NCBI GenBank assembly: GCA_964422195.1
Contig: CAYRAF010000016.1
Coordinates: 1 to 24,559, forward strand
DNA length: 24,559 nucleotides
Direction: 5' to 3'
Origin: CALVUP01 sp964422195
Lineage (GTDB): Bacteria > Bacillota_I > Bacilli_A > RF39 > UBA660
A program made the position numbers and the translations under genes. This document shows, piece by piece, positions 13,365-21,937 of the stretch (position 1 is the first letter of the stretch; each line of letters opens with the position of its first letter). The notes under the pieces were generated by a model. It searched no databases and was not told the DNA's origin. It worked only from the letters and a program-made list of their open reading frames with translations.

Positions 13365-14572
13365 AAACTTCTACCACATTTCATTCCACTAATCCAAGCA
13401 AATGTTAAATTATATCCTCCACAATCACCATCTATATCTAACATTTCACCAATTATATATAATCCTTTTGCTAACTTTGATTCAAAATTATTATAATCTA
13501 TTTCTTCTAATGTTACTCCACCACTACAAACTTGAGCTTTAGAATAAGGATTAACTCCAGTAATATCTAATGGAAAAAACTTTATATTTTTAGCAAGATT
13601 TCTTTTTTCTTCAACAGTTAAATTATACCAACGTTTTTCTTTTTGAATTTTACTTCTTTTTAATATAACACTTACTAATTTATTATTAAGTATTCCCTCA
13701 AATAATTCAAAAACACTTCTATCCACTAATGAATCATTTCTTTTGTTAATCCACTCAATAAAATCATTTATAGAATCAACTTTTATACTAGGTAAAAAAT
13801 CTATAATAACATGTTCTTGTTTTTTATTAAGTAATCCTCTAGATACAAAGCTACTTAAATTAAAAACACATATACCACTTATACCATAATTAGTAAGTTG
13901 TATTTCTCCGGTTTCTTCTTTTATTAAATTACCATCTTCATAAAGATGAATACATACATCACTTCTAATACCAGACCAAGCATTTAAAAACTTTTCTTTT
14001 GCTTGTAATTGAACAAGTGATGGTAATACATCAACAATAGTATGATTAAACTTTTTAGCTAAGTCATAACCATTTGTTTTTGTTTTTAAACCAGCATGTG
14101 TTCCAGTAGCAAGTACAACTTTATCAAATAATATCTCCCCTGCATTAGTTTTTACTAAATACTTATCCTTATCTTTTTTTATATCAATTACTTCTCTATT
14201 TGTTAATATTTGTCCCTTTAATCGTTTTACTTCTATTAATAAGGCTTCTCGTATACTACTAGCTTGATTACTATTAGGATAATAATATCCGTTTTTTATT
14301 TTAGGAACAATTCCAATACTTTCAAAAAATGATATCACTTCTTTTAATAAATCTTTATCTATATACTTATTCATATTAACAGATGTAGAATGAAAATGAT
14401 CTAAAGACATATCTTCATTAAAATAATTACATCTACCATTGCCAGTTACTAATATTTTTTTAGCTGCCTTTTCTTCTTTATCAAAAATAATCACTTCATT
14501 TTTATTTTTTAAAGCTTCTATTGCACATACTAAGCCAGAAGCTCCTCCACCTATTATCGCAATTTTACACAT
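13361..14572 (-). CDS. HI0933/YhiN (BaiN-like) flavoprotein
   Basis: 403 residues from the ATG at 14572 (MCKIAIIGGGASG), chosen because GAGGTG lies at the right distance; the in-frame ATG at 14587 overlaps that site. It shows the GxGxxG FAD motif, AKKILVTGNGRCNYFNEDM, LATGTHAGLKTKTNGYDLAKKFNH, and the C-terminal GEMLDIDGDCGGYNLTFAW, all typical of the HI0933/YhiN family (COG2081). Members are flavin oxidoreductases mostly of unknown substrate; one (BaiN) acts on bile-acid intermediates in gut clostridia, but sequence alone does not show that activity here. First gene of a two-gene flavoprotein operon. Confidence 0.9.
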   Translation of the reverse strand: MCKIAIIGGGASGLVCAIEALKNKNEVIIFDKEEKAAKKILVTGNGRCNYFNEDMSLDHFHSTSVNMNKYIDKDLLKEVISFFESIGIVPKIKNGYYYPNSNQASSIREALLIEVKRLKGQILTNREVIDIKKDKDKYLVKTNAGEILFDKVVLATGTHAGLKTKTNGYDLAKKFNHTIVDVLPSLVQLQAKEKFLNAWSGIRSDVCIHLYEDGNLIKEETGEIQLTNYGISGICVFNLSSFVSRGLLNKKQEHVIIDFLPSIKVDSINDFIEWINKRNDSLVDRSVFELFEGILNNKLVSVILKRSKIQKEKRWYNLTVEEKRNLAKNIKFFPLDITGVNPYSKAQVCSGGVTLEEIDYNNFESKLAKGLYIIGEMLDIDGDCGGYNLTFAWISGMKCGRSL

Positions 14573-14626
14573 AAGCAAACACCTCATAATTAGTATATCA
14601 TTAATAAAAGAACAAAACTACTGTGT

Positions 14627-14655
14627 TTGACAATTTATATATAAAAAAATATAAT
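14627..14655 (+). promoter_or_regulatory. Perfect consensus promoter of the 330-residue gene
   Basis: TTGACA (14627-14632), 17-nt spacer, TATAAT (14650-14655). It predicts strong expression; the start near 14662 leaves only about 10 nt of leader. Confidence 0.85.
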
Positions 14656-14671
14656 GATAATAGGTGATAAT

Positions 14672-15664
14672 ATGAATATAACTTATATAAATGAAGATAC
14701 TAAAACGTATCATAAAAATAAAGAATCATATACTATTGATGATTGTGTATTAGTACGTACAACAGCTCACTTTCCTCATGATAGAATTGTACAAACACCT
14801 AAAAATGCACATGCATATTCTTATGAATCATCATCTTATTTTGCATATGCGATTGGAGACTATATTGATAAAATAGAACCTAATTTATCTTATTTAGAAA
14901 GAAAACTAGCTATAGAAGAAATGGAAAAAGGGTTTAAAGTGTTCTTTCCAACTTATAGAAGCACTGTCCATTTTGCCATTAATGGTCGCGTTGGTTCACA
15001 TGGATATGGAAACTTTGAGGAAAGAGATTTTATAATTATTGAACCATTATCGCACCATATCGACGGAGAATCATTAATTGGTTTACGTGGAAATGATACA
15101 TATTTTAACGATGATATTATTCTTTCAGAAGAAGCAAGTATAGTAATATCAAAAGAAAAATTTGAAAAAATGCAACAAGATAGTTCATTAATAGAAGAAT
15201 TAAGTAAATTTCGTATATTTGTATATGAAGGAGATGAAATAGAAGCTGTAGGAAAAGCTATTCAATTATTAGGTTATGATACATATACAGTTAATGGTCA
15301 TGGATATGTTGAAGATGAAGGTATGAAGATGATAAATTTTTTAAGGCAATTAGCTCTAGAAAAAGGTATTTCAAATGAACCACACGCTTATAGTGAAAGC
15401 AAATTAAATGATGATCAAGAACGCATGAAAGCATCACAAGAAATAGATGATGAGCACCTTACATTCATATTAGAAAATCTTGATGTTAGTGATGAATTAA
15501 AAGAAGAAATTAATTTGCAAAGACAAGTTGGTACAGAAGAAGATATGCAAAAATCAATTGTTAAACTAATAGAAAAAGTTGGACCAGAAAAAATAATTGA
15601 AGCAACACAAAAATACAATAAAGAAGCCCTACAAAAATTCCAAGAAAAAACAAGTAAAAAATAA
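14672..15664 (+). CDS. Unknown 330-residue protein with strong promoter
   Basis: From the ATG at 14672 (MNITYINED), preceded by TAGGTGAT. No membrane segment. The first 220 residues form a compact-looking alpha/beta domain with conserved-looking histidines, arginines and glycines (VRTTAHFPHDR, FPTYRSTVHFAINGRVGSHG, DFIIIEPLSHHID, VYEGDEIEAVGKAI, TVNGHGYVEDEG). The last 100 residues are charged and helical. I do not recognise the family. The Arg/His-rich N-half could be an enzyme pocket (for example ADP-ribosyltransferase-like), but this is only an impression. A monocistronic unit with a perfect promoter and a strong terminator. Confidence 0.85.
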   Translation: MNITYINEDTKTYHKNKESYTIDDCVLVRTTAHFPHDRIVQTPKNAHAYSYESSSYFAYAIGDYIDKIEPNLSYLERKLAIEEMEKGFKVFFPTYRSTVHFAINGRVGSHGYGNFEERDFIIIEPLSHHIDGESLIGLRGNDTYFNDDIILSEEASIVISKEKFEKMQQDSSLIEELSKFRIFVYEGDEIEAVGKAIQLLGYDTYTVNGHGYVEDEGMKMINFLRQLALEKGISNEPHAYSESKLNDDQERMKASQEIDDEHLTFILENLDVSDELKEEINLQRQVGTEEDMQKSIVKLIEKVGPEKIIEATQKYNKEALQKFQEKTSKK

Positions 15665-15687
15665 CAAACTATAATGTTTGTTTTTTT
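15655..15687. terminator. Bidirectional terminator between the 330-residue gene and ftsW
   Basis: AACAAAC (15663-15669), loop TATAAT, GTTTGTT (15676-15682), followed by more T on plus. On minus a six-T run lies beyond (15661-15655 side). The next 60 bases to the ftsW stop hold nothing else. Confidence 0.78.
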
Positions 15688-15750
15688 ATACTATTATGAT
15701 AACGTTTTTTTTACTCTCCTATTTTAAAAAGGATATCTAGTATATTTTTA

Positions 15751-16839
15751 TCAACTATTACTTCTATCAATATTTAAAATAATTCCAATTGATGCCATAC
15801 TAACTAAAAGAGAAGAACCACCATAAGATAAAAAAGGAAGAGTAACTCCTGTTACTGGTATCATACCAATTACTACCATTAAATTTAGAATTGCTTGAAT
15901 TAACATTTGAAACGTTAATCCAAATACCAAATATTTAGCAAATAAATTTTCACTTTTTAAAGCAATTTTAAAACCACAATAAAGTATCATAATAAATAAA
16001 ACTGCAACTATCATAATTCCTAATATCCCAAGTTCTTCACTAATTATTGAAAATATAAAATCTGTTTGAGGCTCTGGTAAATAGAACTGTTTTTGTCTAG
16101 AATTTAAGAACCCTACACCTAAAAGTCCCCCTGGCCCAATCGCATACAAAGATTGTATAATTTGAAAACCTGTACCTAAAGGATCGCTCCATGGATTTAA
16201 AAAAGATGTTATTCTATCCATCCTATATGGAGCTATTAAAACTAAAACTATTATACCTATTACTCCCATAAGACCACCAATTAAAAAGAATTTTATATTT
16301 ACACCAGCTATAAATAACATGGCAATAACACTAATAATTATAATCATACCTGTACCAAAATCAGGTTGTAACATAATAAGACCAAAGACTAAAAATAATA
16401 TTATTAGAATTGGTATAATACCCCTTTTTAGATCTTTAACATATTTATTACTATTAGCTAAATATTTAGCTGTAAAAATAATAAGAGCTATTTTTGCTGC
16501 TTCACTCGGCTGGATACCAAATCCTCCAATACCAAACCAACTTCTACTACCATTTCTAATACTACCTATTCCAGGGATTAAAACTAGTATTAATAAAATA
16601 ATAGAAATAAATAATATCATATTTGATTTATTAAAATATATTTTATAATTAATTTTTCTAATAAAGAGCATTAGGATAGTACCTATAACGCCAAAAATAG
16701 CTTGGTTTTTTACATATTTAAAAGCATCATTAAATTTATATAATGACCATATTGAAGATGCTGAATATATCATTACAATGCCAAAAATAGTTATTAATAA
16801 TACGGATATAAAGAGGATAAGATCATATCTTTTTTTCAT
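15751..16839 (-). CDS. ftsW: Lipid II polymerase FtsW/SpoVE (SEDS family)
   Basis: A SEDS-family peptidoglycan glycosyltransferase working with a class B PBP at the septum. 362 residues, about ten membrane helices. Conserved elements: GIQPSEAAKIALI (109-120), the LNPWSDPLGTGFQIIQSLYAIGPGGLLGVG loop (214-243), QKQFYLPEPQTDFIFSIISEELG with the essential Asp260, and IPVTGVTLPFLSYGGSS (327-343). The PEPQTDFIF loop and GFQ motif point to FtsW/SpoVE, not RodA. The likely partner is the SpoVD-like PBP at 19897-21810. Start ATG at 16839 with GGTGAG. Downstream of mraY but separated by a terminator-like hairpin. murD and murG, the usual neighbours, are missing. Confidence 0.94.
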   Translation of the reverse strand: MKKRYDLILFISVLLITIFGIVMIYSASSIWSLYKFNDAFKYVKNQAIFGVIGTILMLFIRKINYKIYFNKSNMILFISIILLILVLIPGIGSIRNGSRSWFGIGGFGIQPSEAAKIALIIFTAKYLANSNKYVKDLKRGIIPILIILFLVFGLIMLQPDFGTGMIIIISVIAMLFIAGVNIKFFLIGGLMGVIGIIVLVLIAPYRMDRITSFLNPWSDPLGTGFQIIQSLYAIGPGGLLGVGFLNSRQKQFYLPEPQTDFIFSIISEELGILGIMIVAVLFIMILYCGFKIALKSENLFAKYLVFGLTFQMLIQAILNLMVVIGMIPVTGVTLPFLSYGGSSLLVSMASIGIILNIDRSNS

Positions 16840-16861
16840 TTTCTCACCTATTTAATTTTAT

Positions 16862-16895
16862 AAAAAAAAATGTATAATATTCCAATTATACATTT
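16862..16895 (-). terminator. Terminator after mraY
   Basis: AAATGTATAAT (16895-16885) and ATTATACATTT (16878-16868) around a six-base loop, then a run of T on the minus strand. 11-bp perfect stem. Readthrough would be needed for mraY-ftsW co-transcription. Confidence 0.82.
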
Positions 16896-16905
16896 ACATG
16901 TTTCT

Positions 16906-17886
16906 TTATAACCATACTCCAAAGAATATTCCTGCCATAGCAAGAGTTAATCCAACTACTAAGAAAGCTTTTACTATGTCTACCTCACTCCAACCAAGTT
17001 TTTCAAAATGATGATGAAGTGGTGTCATTAAAAATAATTTCTTTTTAAATACAAATAACCAAAATACTTGTAAAATAACACTTAGAGTTTCTACAACAAA
17101 TACTCCAGCCACTACAAGTAATGTTATTTCTCTATGAACAATAATAGCAATAGATGCCATAACAGCACCAAGGGCTAATGAACCTGTATCTCCCATAAAT
17201 ACTTTAGCAGGATGCATATTAAATATTAAGAATCCTCCAAGCGCTCCTGTAAGTATTAATGAAAAATAACCTATATCTTCATAACCAACCATTAATGATA
17301 TCATTGCAAATGCAACGAGAGCTACTGCAGATAAACTCCCAGCTAAACCATCAAGTCCATCTGTTAAATTTACAGCATTAGAACATCCTATTAAAATGAA
17401 TAAAATAAATAATCCATAAAACCAACCCATTTCAATATTTATATGTAATGTACTTACTACTAAAGCAGTAGATCCACCATTTTTAATATAAATATAGAAA
17501 AATGCAATTGCAATTATTAACTGTAAAAATAATTTTTGATATGTATTAAGACCTTCATTTGTTTTTCGCTTTATACTTAAAAAATCATCTAAAAAACCAA
17601 TTAAAGCGTAAAATCCAAATACAACTAATGTTAAGAATAATGACCAATGCCAGGCTAACTTATGAGTTAGTACAAGAAGTAACGTTATAATGATAGTTGG
17701 TAAAATAAAAATCAAACCACCCATAGTAGGAGTTCCCTGCTTATCTTTATGATTTTCACCAACAAAAATGCTAATTCGTTGTCCTATGTTCATCTTTTTT
17801 AATATAGGTATTAATAATAATCCTAAAAAGATTGAAGATAAAAAACCTAACATAACAGTAAAAACTGCTTTAGTTAATGTAAGCAT
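16906..17886 (-). CDS. mraY: Phospho-MurNAc-pentapeptide translocase MraY
   Basis: Makes lipid I from UDP-MurNAc-pentapeptide and undecaprenyl phosphate in the membrane. 326 residues, about ten helices. Catalytic signatures seen: DD at 100-101 (LIGFLDDFLSIKRK), NLTDGLDG at 173-180, FMGDTGSLALG at 230-240, and the histidine loop MTPLHHHFEKLGW at 287-299. Start ATG at 17886 with AGAGG. A TATAAT about 25 nt upstream suggests its own promoter, although a good -35 is not visible. In most Bacillota murE precedes and murD follows mraY; neither is here. Confidence 0.97.
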   Translation of the reverse strand: MLTLTKAVFTVMLGFLSSIFLGLLLIPILKKMNIGQRISIFVGENHKDKQGTPTMGGLIFILPTIIITLLLVLTHKLAWHWSLFLTLVVFGFYALIGFLDDFLSIKRKTNEGLNTYQKLFLQLIIAIAFFYIYIKNGGSTALVVSTLHINIEMGWFYGLFILFILIGCSNAVNLTDGLDGLAGSLSAVALVAFAMISLMVGYEDIGYFSLILTGALGGFLIFNMHPAKVFMGDTGSLALGAVMASIAIIVHREITLLVVAGVFVVETLSVILQVFWLFVFKKKLFLMTPLHHHFEKLGWSEVDIVKAFLVVGLTLAMAGIFFGVWL

Positions 17887-17987
17887 AAAAAAACCTCTTT
17901 TCTGTTAATAAATTATACTATAAATTCTAAACTTTTAATATCAAAAACACCTAATTTGTCATTTTTAGACATTTATTTACAGACAAA

Positions 17988-18017
17988 CAAAGAATTACGC
18001 AGTTCCGTAATTCTTTG
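17988..18017 (-). terminator. Hairpin at the end of the three-gene unknown operon
   Basis: CAAAGAATTACG (18017-18006) and CGTAATTCTTTG (17999-17988): a 12-bp perfect stem that includes the last codons of the 79-residue gene. It is followed by TTTGTC, a weak T-run. Confidence 0.6.
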
Positions 18018-18234
18018 AAATAAATCCTGGTAATACTTTTTCACTAAACTCTTCTTCTGAAACATTTTCTATAGATAAACCATAATTATTATCTACTATT
18101 TTTCCAAAAAATGAATCGACATCATTTTTATCATTAGTCAAATAGGCATAAATATTACCATCTATATCTACAGTTTCTATTACCATATATTCACTACCAT
18201 CTGCAAGAGTAAAGATTAAACCTTCATATTTCAT
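17995..18234 (-). CDS. Small acidic protein, DUF1292-like
   Basis: 79 residues, acidic, predicted beta-rich: MKYEGLIFTLADGSEYMVIE, then VDIDGNIYAYLTNDKND. In size and opening pattern (short strand, DG turn, strand, acidic linker) it recalls the DUF1292/YrzB family of Bacillota, whose function is unknown; the match is loose. Its ATG overlaps the stop of the preceding gene by 4 nt (ATGA). Last gene of a three-gene unit. Confidence 0.75.
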   Translation of the reverse strand: MKYEGLIFTLADGSEYMVIETVDIDGNIYAYLTNDKNDVDSFFGKIVDNNYGLSIENVSEEEFSEKVLPGFISKNYGTA

Positions 18235-18704
18235 TTTCTAACACCTTCTTTGTGTTCTGGAAATGAATTCATTCTTCGTTGTTTTTCTTCATATTTATAA
18301 TACAAACCAAATAATTCTAATTGTTCCTTATTTTTTGGATAAGATATATAATCATTTACAAATCTAATACCCTCTCTAGCATTAGCTGCCGCAACGGTTG
18401 CAATAACCAAGCCCAAAGTAGCACCAACTTCAACGGCACCAACTTTTCCAACTATTTCTAAGGCTTCATTTAATGTTAACTCATTACTTATCTCTCCAAG
18501 TGTTGATCCAACAGCTGCTGTAGTTATTCCTCCTATATCAAAAGGAATCATTACTTGAGCAATTCTAAGCATCGGTTTTTTTAACTTTTGATTCATGCCT
18601 TTCATATAATCTTGAAAGATTTTCTTTGTTGTATCATATTTCTTTTTTTCTTGAAAGTCCTCTACTCTTCTAACACTTTCTATTTTTCTATCTATACTAT
18701 CCAT
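18231..18704 (-). CDS. Unknown 157-residue protein
   Basis: A basic helical start (MDSIDRKIESVRRVEDFQEKKKYDTTKK) and a small-residue-rich hydrophobic middle at about 50-110 (MIPFDIGGITTAAVGSTLG, VGKVGAVEVGATLGLVIATVAAA), perhaps two membrane or amphipathic helices. A charged C-terminus follows with aromatic residues (LFGLYYKYEEKQRR). Not recognised. It lies 15 nt after the 361-residue membrane protein gene and overlaps the next gene by 4 nt, so it belongs to that operon. The ribosome binding site is weak (TGGTGG). Confidence 0.75.
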   Translation of the reverse strand: MDSIDRKIESVRRVEDFQEKKKYDTTKKIFQDYMKGMNQKLKKPMLRIAQVMIPFDIGGITTAAVGSTLGEISNELTLNEALEIVGKVGAVEVGATLGLVIATVAAANAREGIRFVNDYISYPKNKEQLELFGLYYKYEEKQRRMNSFPEHKEGVRK

Positions 18705-18719
18705 ACTACCACCAAGCCT

Positions 18720-19805
18720 TTATTTGCAAGTAAATTTTTGTTCTTCTAAATCTTTCTTTATTGCACTATATGTATTTGACTTACTATTAGTTATTTCTAA
18801 TAAACTCATATTCTTCTTATCTGCCTCAACAGTTACTATTATTGTAGTATCAGTAGAAGTTATATTAACTTTAGCTCCTTTTTGTTTTATTTCCTCGTAA
18901 TTTGTTTCAAGTAGCGTTATCATTTCATCTTTAGATTCTTTATATGTATCACCTAAATCAATTGTTATAACATATTTAACTGTTTTAACTTGATTATTAG
19001 CAAATTTTATTTTTACATCAGCTTTCATAGGTATTCCGCTAATATCTTCAGTAGATGTACAACTTAATGTTTTTCCACCAAATAATAAGTAAGCAGCTGC
19101 TAAACCAACAATTACTACAACAATTAAAACTATAAATATTCCTATTTTCCCACCCTTTTTAGGATTATTATTCATAGCATTACCAATTGTATTATTCATA
19201 GGTGGGATTGGTTGCATATTTACTTGTTGATTAATATTAGGAGCATTTACGTTCATGTTATCATTCTGTGTAGTTGCACCCATAACTGGAGGTATAGTTG
19301 TTGTTGCTTGAGCCATTGGTTGTTGTATATTATTAACAGCATTAACATTTGGCACGACACCTTCTACAGAATTTTGTTCAACTGGAGCAATACTTGGTGT
19401 TACAACTGGAATATCATTTGTCATATTAGGCGTAACATTATTAGTAGGTGCTTCACCAGAATTTATCGTATTAATCTCTTCCATAACTGGTGGAACAAAA
19501 GTATCAGCTACAGGTGTAGTTGGCACTTCAGGTTCTGTAGAAACATTTGGACTTTCTGAAATTGTAGGTGATGCTACCGAATTATCTAAAGGCATTGAAT
19601 TCACTGCTGGTATTTCAGGAGCAACAGATGCAACTGGGCTCTCTGGTATTGAAGTAGGAATTGTTGGCTCTTCTGGAACACTAGGTATTACTACTTCATT
19701 ATTCAATTCTTGATTATTATTCAAAGTTGGCGTTTGATTATTACTAGGTTGCAAATTATCTTGTGGATTTATATTCATTAAATCATTGTTTTCCTCATTA
19801 TTCAT
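18720..19805 (-). CDS. Membrane protein with long disordered cytoplasmic arm and small outer domain
   Basis: 361 residues. Residues 1-219 are low complexity, rich in Pro, Asn, Val, Thr and Ser with recurring PEVP/IPxS-type motifs, and end in the basic NPKKGGK. One membrane helix follows at about 220-243 (IGIFIVLIVVVIVGLAAAYLLF). A 118-residue extracellular domain then carries one cysteine near each end (LSCTSTED and the final FTCK), probably disulfide-bonded, which resembles small YehR/DUF1307-like lipoprotein domains. By the positive-inside rule the disordered arm is cytoplasmic. It could be a scaffold, like division-associated proteins, but that is inference from position between the PBP and mraY. 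Confidence 0.82.
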   Translation of the reverse strand: MNNEENNDLMNINPQDNLQPSNNQTPTLNNNQELNNEVVIPSVPEEPTIPTSIPESPVASVAPEIPAVNSMPLDNSVASPTISESPNVSTEPEVPTTPVADTFVPPVMEEINTINSGEAPTNNVTPNMTNDIPVVTPSIAPVEQNSVEGVVPNVNAVNNIQQPMAQATTTIPPVMGATTQNDNMNVNAPNINQQVNMQPIPPMNNTIGNAMNNNPKKGGKIGIFIVLIVVVIVGLAAAYLLFGGKTLSCTSTEDISGIPMKADVKIKFANNQVKTVKYVITIDLGDTYKESKDEMITLLETNYEEIKQKGAKVNITSTDTTIIVTVEADKKNMSLLEITNSKSNTYSAIKKDLEEQKFTCK

Positions 19806-19896
19806 ACTAAAACCTCTTTTCTATTTATACTATAAGCTTATCAAACATAACTTATTTAGGCAACTTAAAATAAATTCTAATTTACACTATTTAACG

Positions 19897-21810
19897 TTAC
19901 TTATTACCCAACATTAACCTAATAGTGGCTTGCTTTGGAATTCTTTCTTTAGAAGATGGTGATTGATCAACTACATAATTACCTGTACCACTATATTCTA
20001 TATTAAATTCCCTTAATTTTATTTTTGCAGCATCTACATTCATTCCAATAACATTAGGAACAGTCACATAAATATCATCATTCCATTCATAATCCTTTTC
20101 AATAGCATTACTCTGTTTCTTAATTTTTAATGAATCTATAATATCTAATAATATACGTCTAGCAATAGGAGTTGTTGTATAACTAGAAAGTAAAGCTGTT
20201 TTTTTAGGATTATCTATTGCTATATACAAGATAGCTTTAGGATTATTAGAAGGAACTATTCCCATGAATGACATAATATAATTATTAACTAAATATGCTC
20301 CATCTTTGACTTTTTGTGCTGTTCCAGTTTTACCACCAACTCTATATCCATCTATATAAGCACTTCTTCCACCACCTAAGGCTACTACTGTTTCTAATGC
20401 ATATCTCATTGTTTTAGAAGTTTCTTCTTTAATCACATGTTCTTTTTTTACTACCTTTTTTTTAGAATAAACAATTGAAGATGATTGAGGTTCAATTATG
20501 CTTTTAACTATATATGGTTGATATAAAGTTCCTCCATTAACAACTGCCGAAACAGCACTTACTTGCTGAATTGGAGTTACACTAACACCTTGCCCAAAAG
20601 CCGTAGTAACAAGTTCTAAATCATGAACATCGTTAAGTCCAAAAATTATTCCTTTACCCTCACCATTTAAATCTATTCCTGTTTTTTCACCAAATCCAAA
20701 TTTATTTATATATGAAAATAATCTATCTTTACCTAACATCTGACCAAGTTTTACAAATCCTGGATTACAGGAATTTTGTAATACCTGCATAAATGTTTGT
20801 AATCCATGCCCACCTGCTTTCCAACACTTGATAGTTGCCCCGCTTACTTTCACTTTACCACTATCATAAAAAGTATCTTTAGCTAAATCTACAATCCCTT
20901 CATTTACTGATGCCGCAGTTGTTATTATTTTAAAGGTAGAACCAGGCTCATAACTAGCCCATATAGGTAAATTTCTACTCAAAGTTTCAACACTATATTT
21001 TTGATAATTATTTGGATCATAATCAGGAGTTGATCCCATACCTAATATTTCTCCACTATTAGGATCAATAACAATTGCTAAAGCCATATCTGGAGAAAAC
21101 ATATCTTCGATATTATTCATTTCACGTTCTATAGACTTTTGTATATCATAATCTATTGTTAATTGTACATCCATACCAGAAGTAGCTGATTCATATATAT
21201 CAGATAATTCTAATTTATTTCCTTTGGCATCAGAAAAATATCTAATCGCACCATCTTCACCAGTTAAAACATCATCATACTCTAACTCTATTCCAGATAA
21301 CCCTTGATTATCTATCCCAACATATCCTAAAACATGTGACAAAAAATCTTTATATGGATAGTATCTTTGGGATTCCTTTACTAAATATACCCCATCTATA
21401 TTTAATTTACTAATTTTATCTGCAACCTCATATGATAATCTTCTTCCCTCTGGATGAACTCTTTCAATAGAAGTTTTTTTATTTATATGTTTATCCATTT
21501 CTTCTTTACTTACATTTAAAATTTTAGCTATTTCTTTAGAAGCAGTTTCCTTATCTTTTATTTGATTAGGTATTAAAACTAATGAAGTTGTTGTTAAGTT
21601 ATCTGCGAGAACTTTACCATTTCTATCAAGTATTCTCCCTCTATCTGCTTCTATAGGTAATTCCCTACTCCATAAATCACTAGCCAAATTACTTAATTTT
21701 TTATATTCAAAAACTTGTACAAAAAAAACACGTGCAATTATAAATATAAATAGCATAATTAATATTAATAGTACCATTTTAATTCTGGAATCAATTCTTT
21801 TAACAAACAT
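19897..21810 (-). CDS. Class B penicillin-binding protein, SpoVD/FtsI type, with one PASTA domain
   Basis: A septal D,D-transpeptidase that cross-links peptidoglycan. 637 residues. A short cytoplasmic tail, one membrane helix (about 12-34), the PBP dimer domain (ADRGRILDRNGKVLADN at 55-71, then to about 200), and the transpeptidase domain with SxxK S291-TFK, SxN S347-CN and KTG 494-496 (GKTGTAQ). One PASTA domain closes the protein at about 579-637 (VTVPNVIGMNVDAAK... VVDQSPSSKERIPK). PASTA at the end is typical of SpoVD and PBP2B of Bacillota. Start ATG at 21810 with GGTGAT. The likely partner is the FtsW/SpoVE at 15751-16839. Without other spore genes here, a vegetative division role is the safer reading. 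Confidence 0.93.
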   Translation of the reverse strand: MFVKRIDSRIKMVLLILIMLFIFIIARVFFVQVFEYKKLSNLASDLWSRELPIEADRGRILDRNGKVLADNLTTTSLVLIPNQIKDKETASKEIAKILNVSKEEMDKHINKKTSIERVHPEGRRLSYEVADKISKLNIDGVYLVKESQRYYPYKDFLSHVLGYVGIDNQGLSGIELEYDDVLTGEDGAIRYFSDAKGNKLELSDIYESATSGMDVQLTIDYDIQKSIEREMNNIEDMFSPDMALAIVIDPNSGEILGMGSTPDYDPNNYQKYSVETLSRNLPIWASYEPGSTFKIITTAASVNEGIVDLAKDTFYDSGKVKVSGATIKCWKAGGHGLQTFMQVLQNSCNPGFVKLGQMLGKDRLFSYINKFGFGEKTGIDLNGEGKGIIFGLNDVHDLELVTTAFGQGVSVTPIQQVSAVSAVVNGGTLYQPYIVKSIIEPQSSSIVYSKKKVVKKEHVIKEETSKTMRYALETVVALGGGRSAYIDGYRVGGKTGTAQKVKDGAYLVNNYIMSFMGIVPSNNPKAILYIAIDNPKKTALLSSYTTTPIARRILLDIIDSLKIKKQSNAIEKDYEWNDDIYVTVPNVIGMNVDAAKIKLREFNIEYSGTGNYVVDQSPSSKERIPKQATIRLMLGNK

Positions 21811-21847
21811 AATATCACCAATAAATAATATGATTGTTTAAAAAAAA

Positions 21848-21874
21848 ATATAAAAAAAAGGAATTAAATTCCTT
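21848..21874 (-). terminator. Terminator after transketolase
   Basis: AAAGGAAT (21874-21867), loop TTA, ATTCCTTT (21863-21856), then eight T on the minus strand. Confidence 0.88.
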
Positions 21875-21937
21875 TAATCAAGTGCGATAAATAATAACAC
21901 AATGCTATTTACTGTTCTATATAATAATGTCAATAAT

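Noticed and set aside
15700..15735. Self-complementary CCTATTTTAAAAAGG-like stretch after ftsW
   Set aside because: No loop and no T-run on either strand; the hairpin at 15663-15682 already serves as terminator for both genes.
16319..16648. Plus-strand frame opposite ftsW
   Set aside because: Antisense reading of a hydrophobic membrane protein, no ribosome site, and ftsW is unambiguous.
19212..19559. Long plus-strand frame opposite the disordered arm of the 361-residue protein
   Set aside because: Cys/Ile/Trp-rich translation with no ribosome site, an artefact of the Pro/Asn/Val-rich repeats on the other strand.
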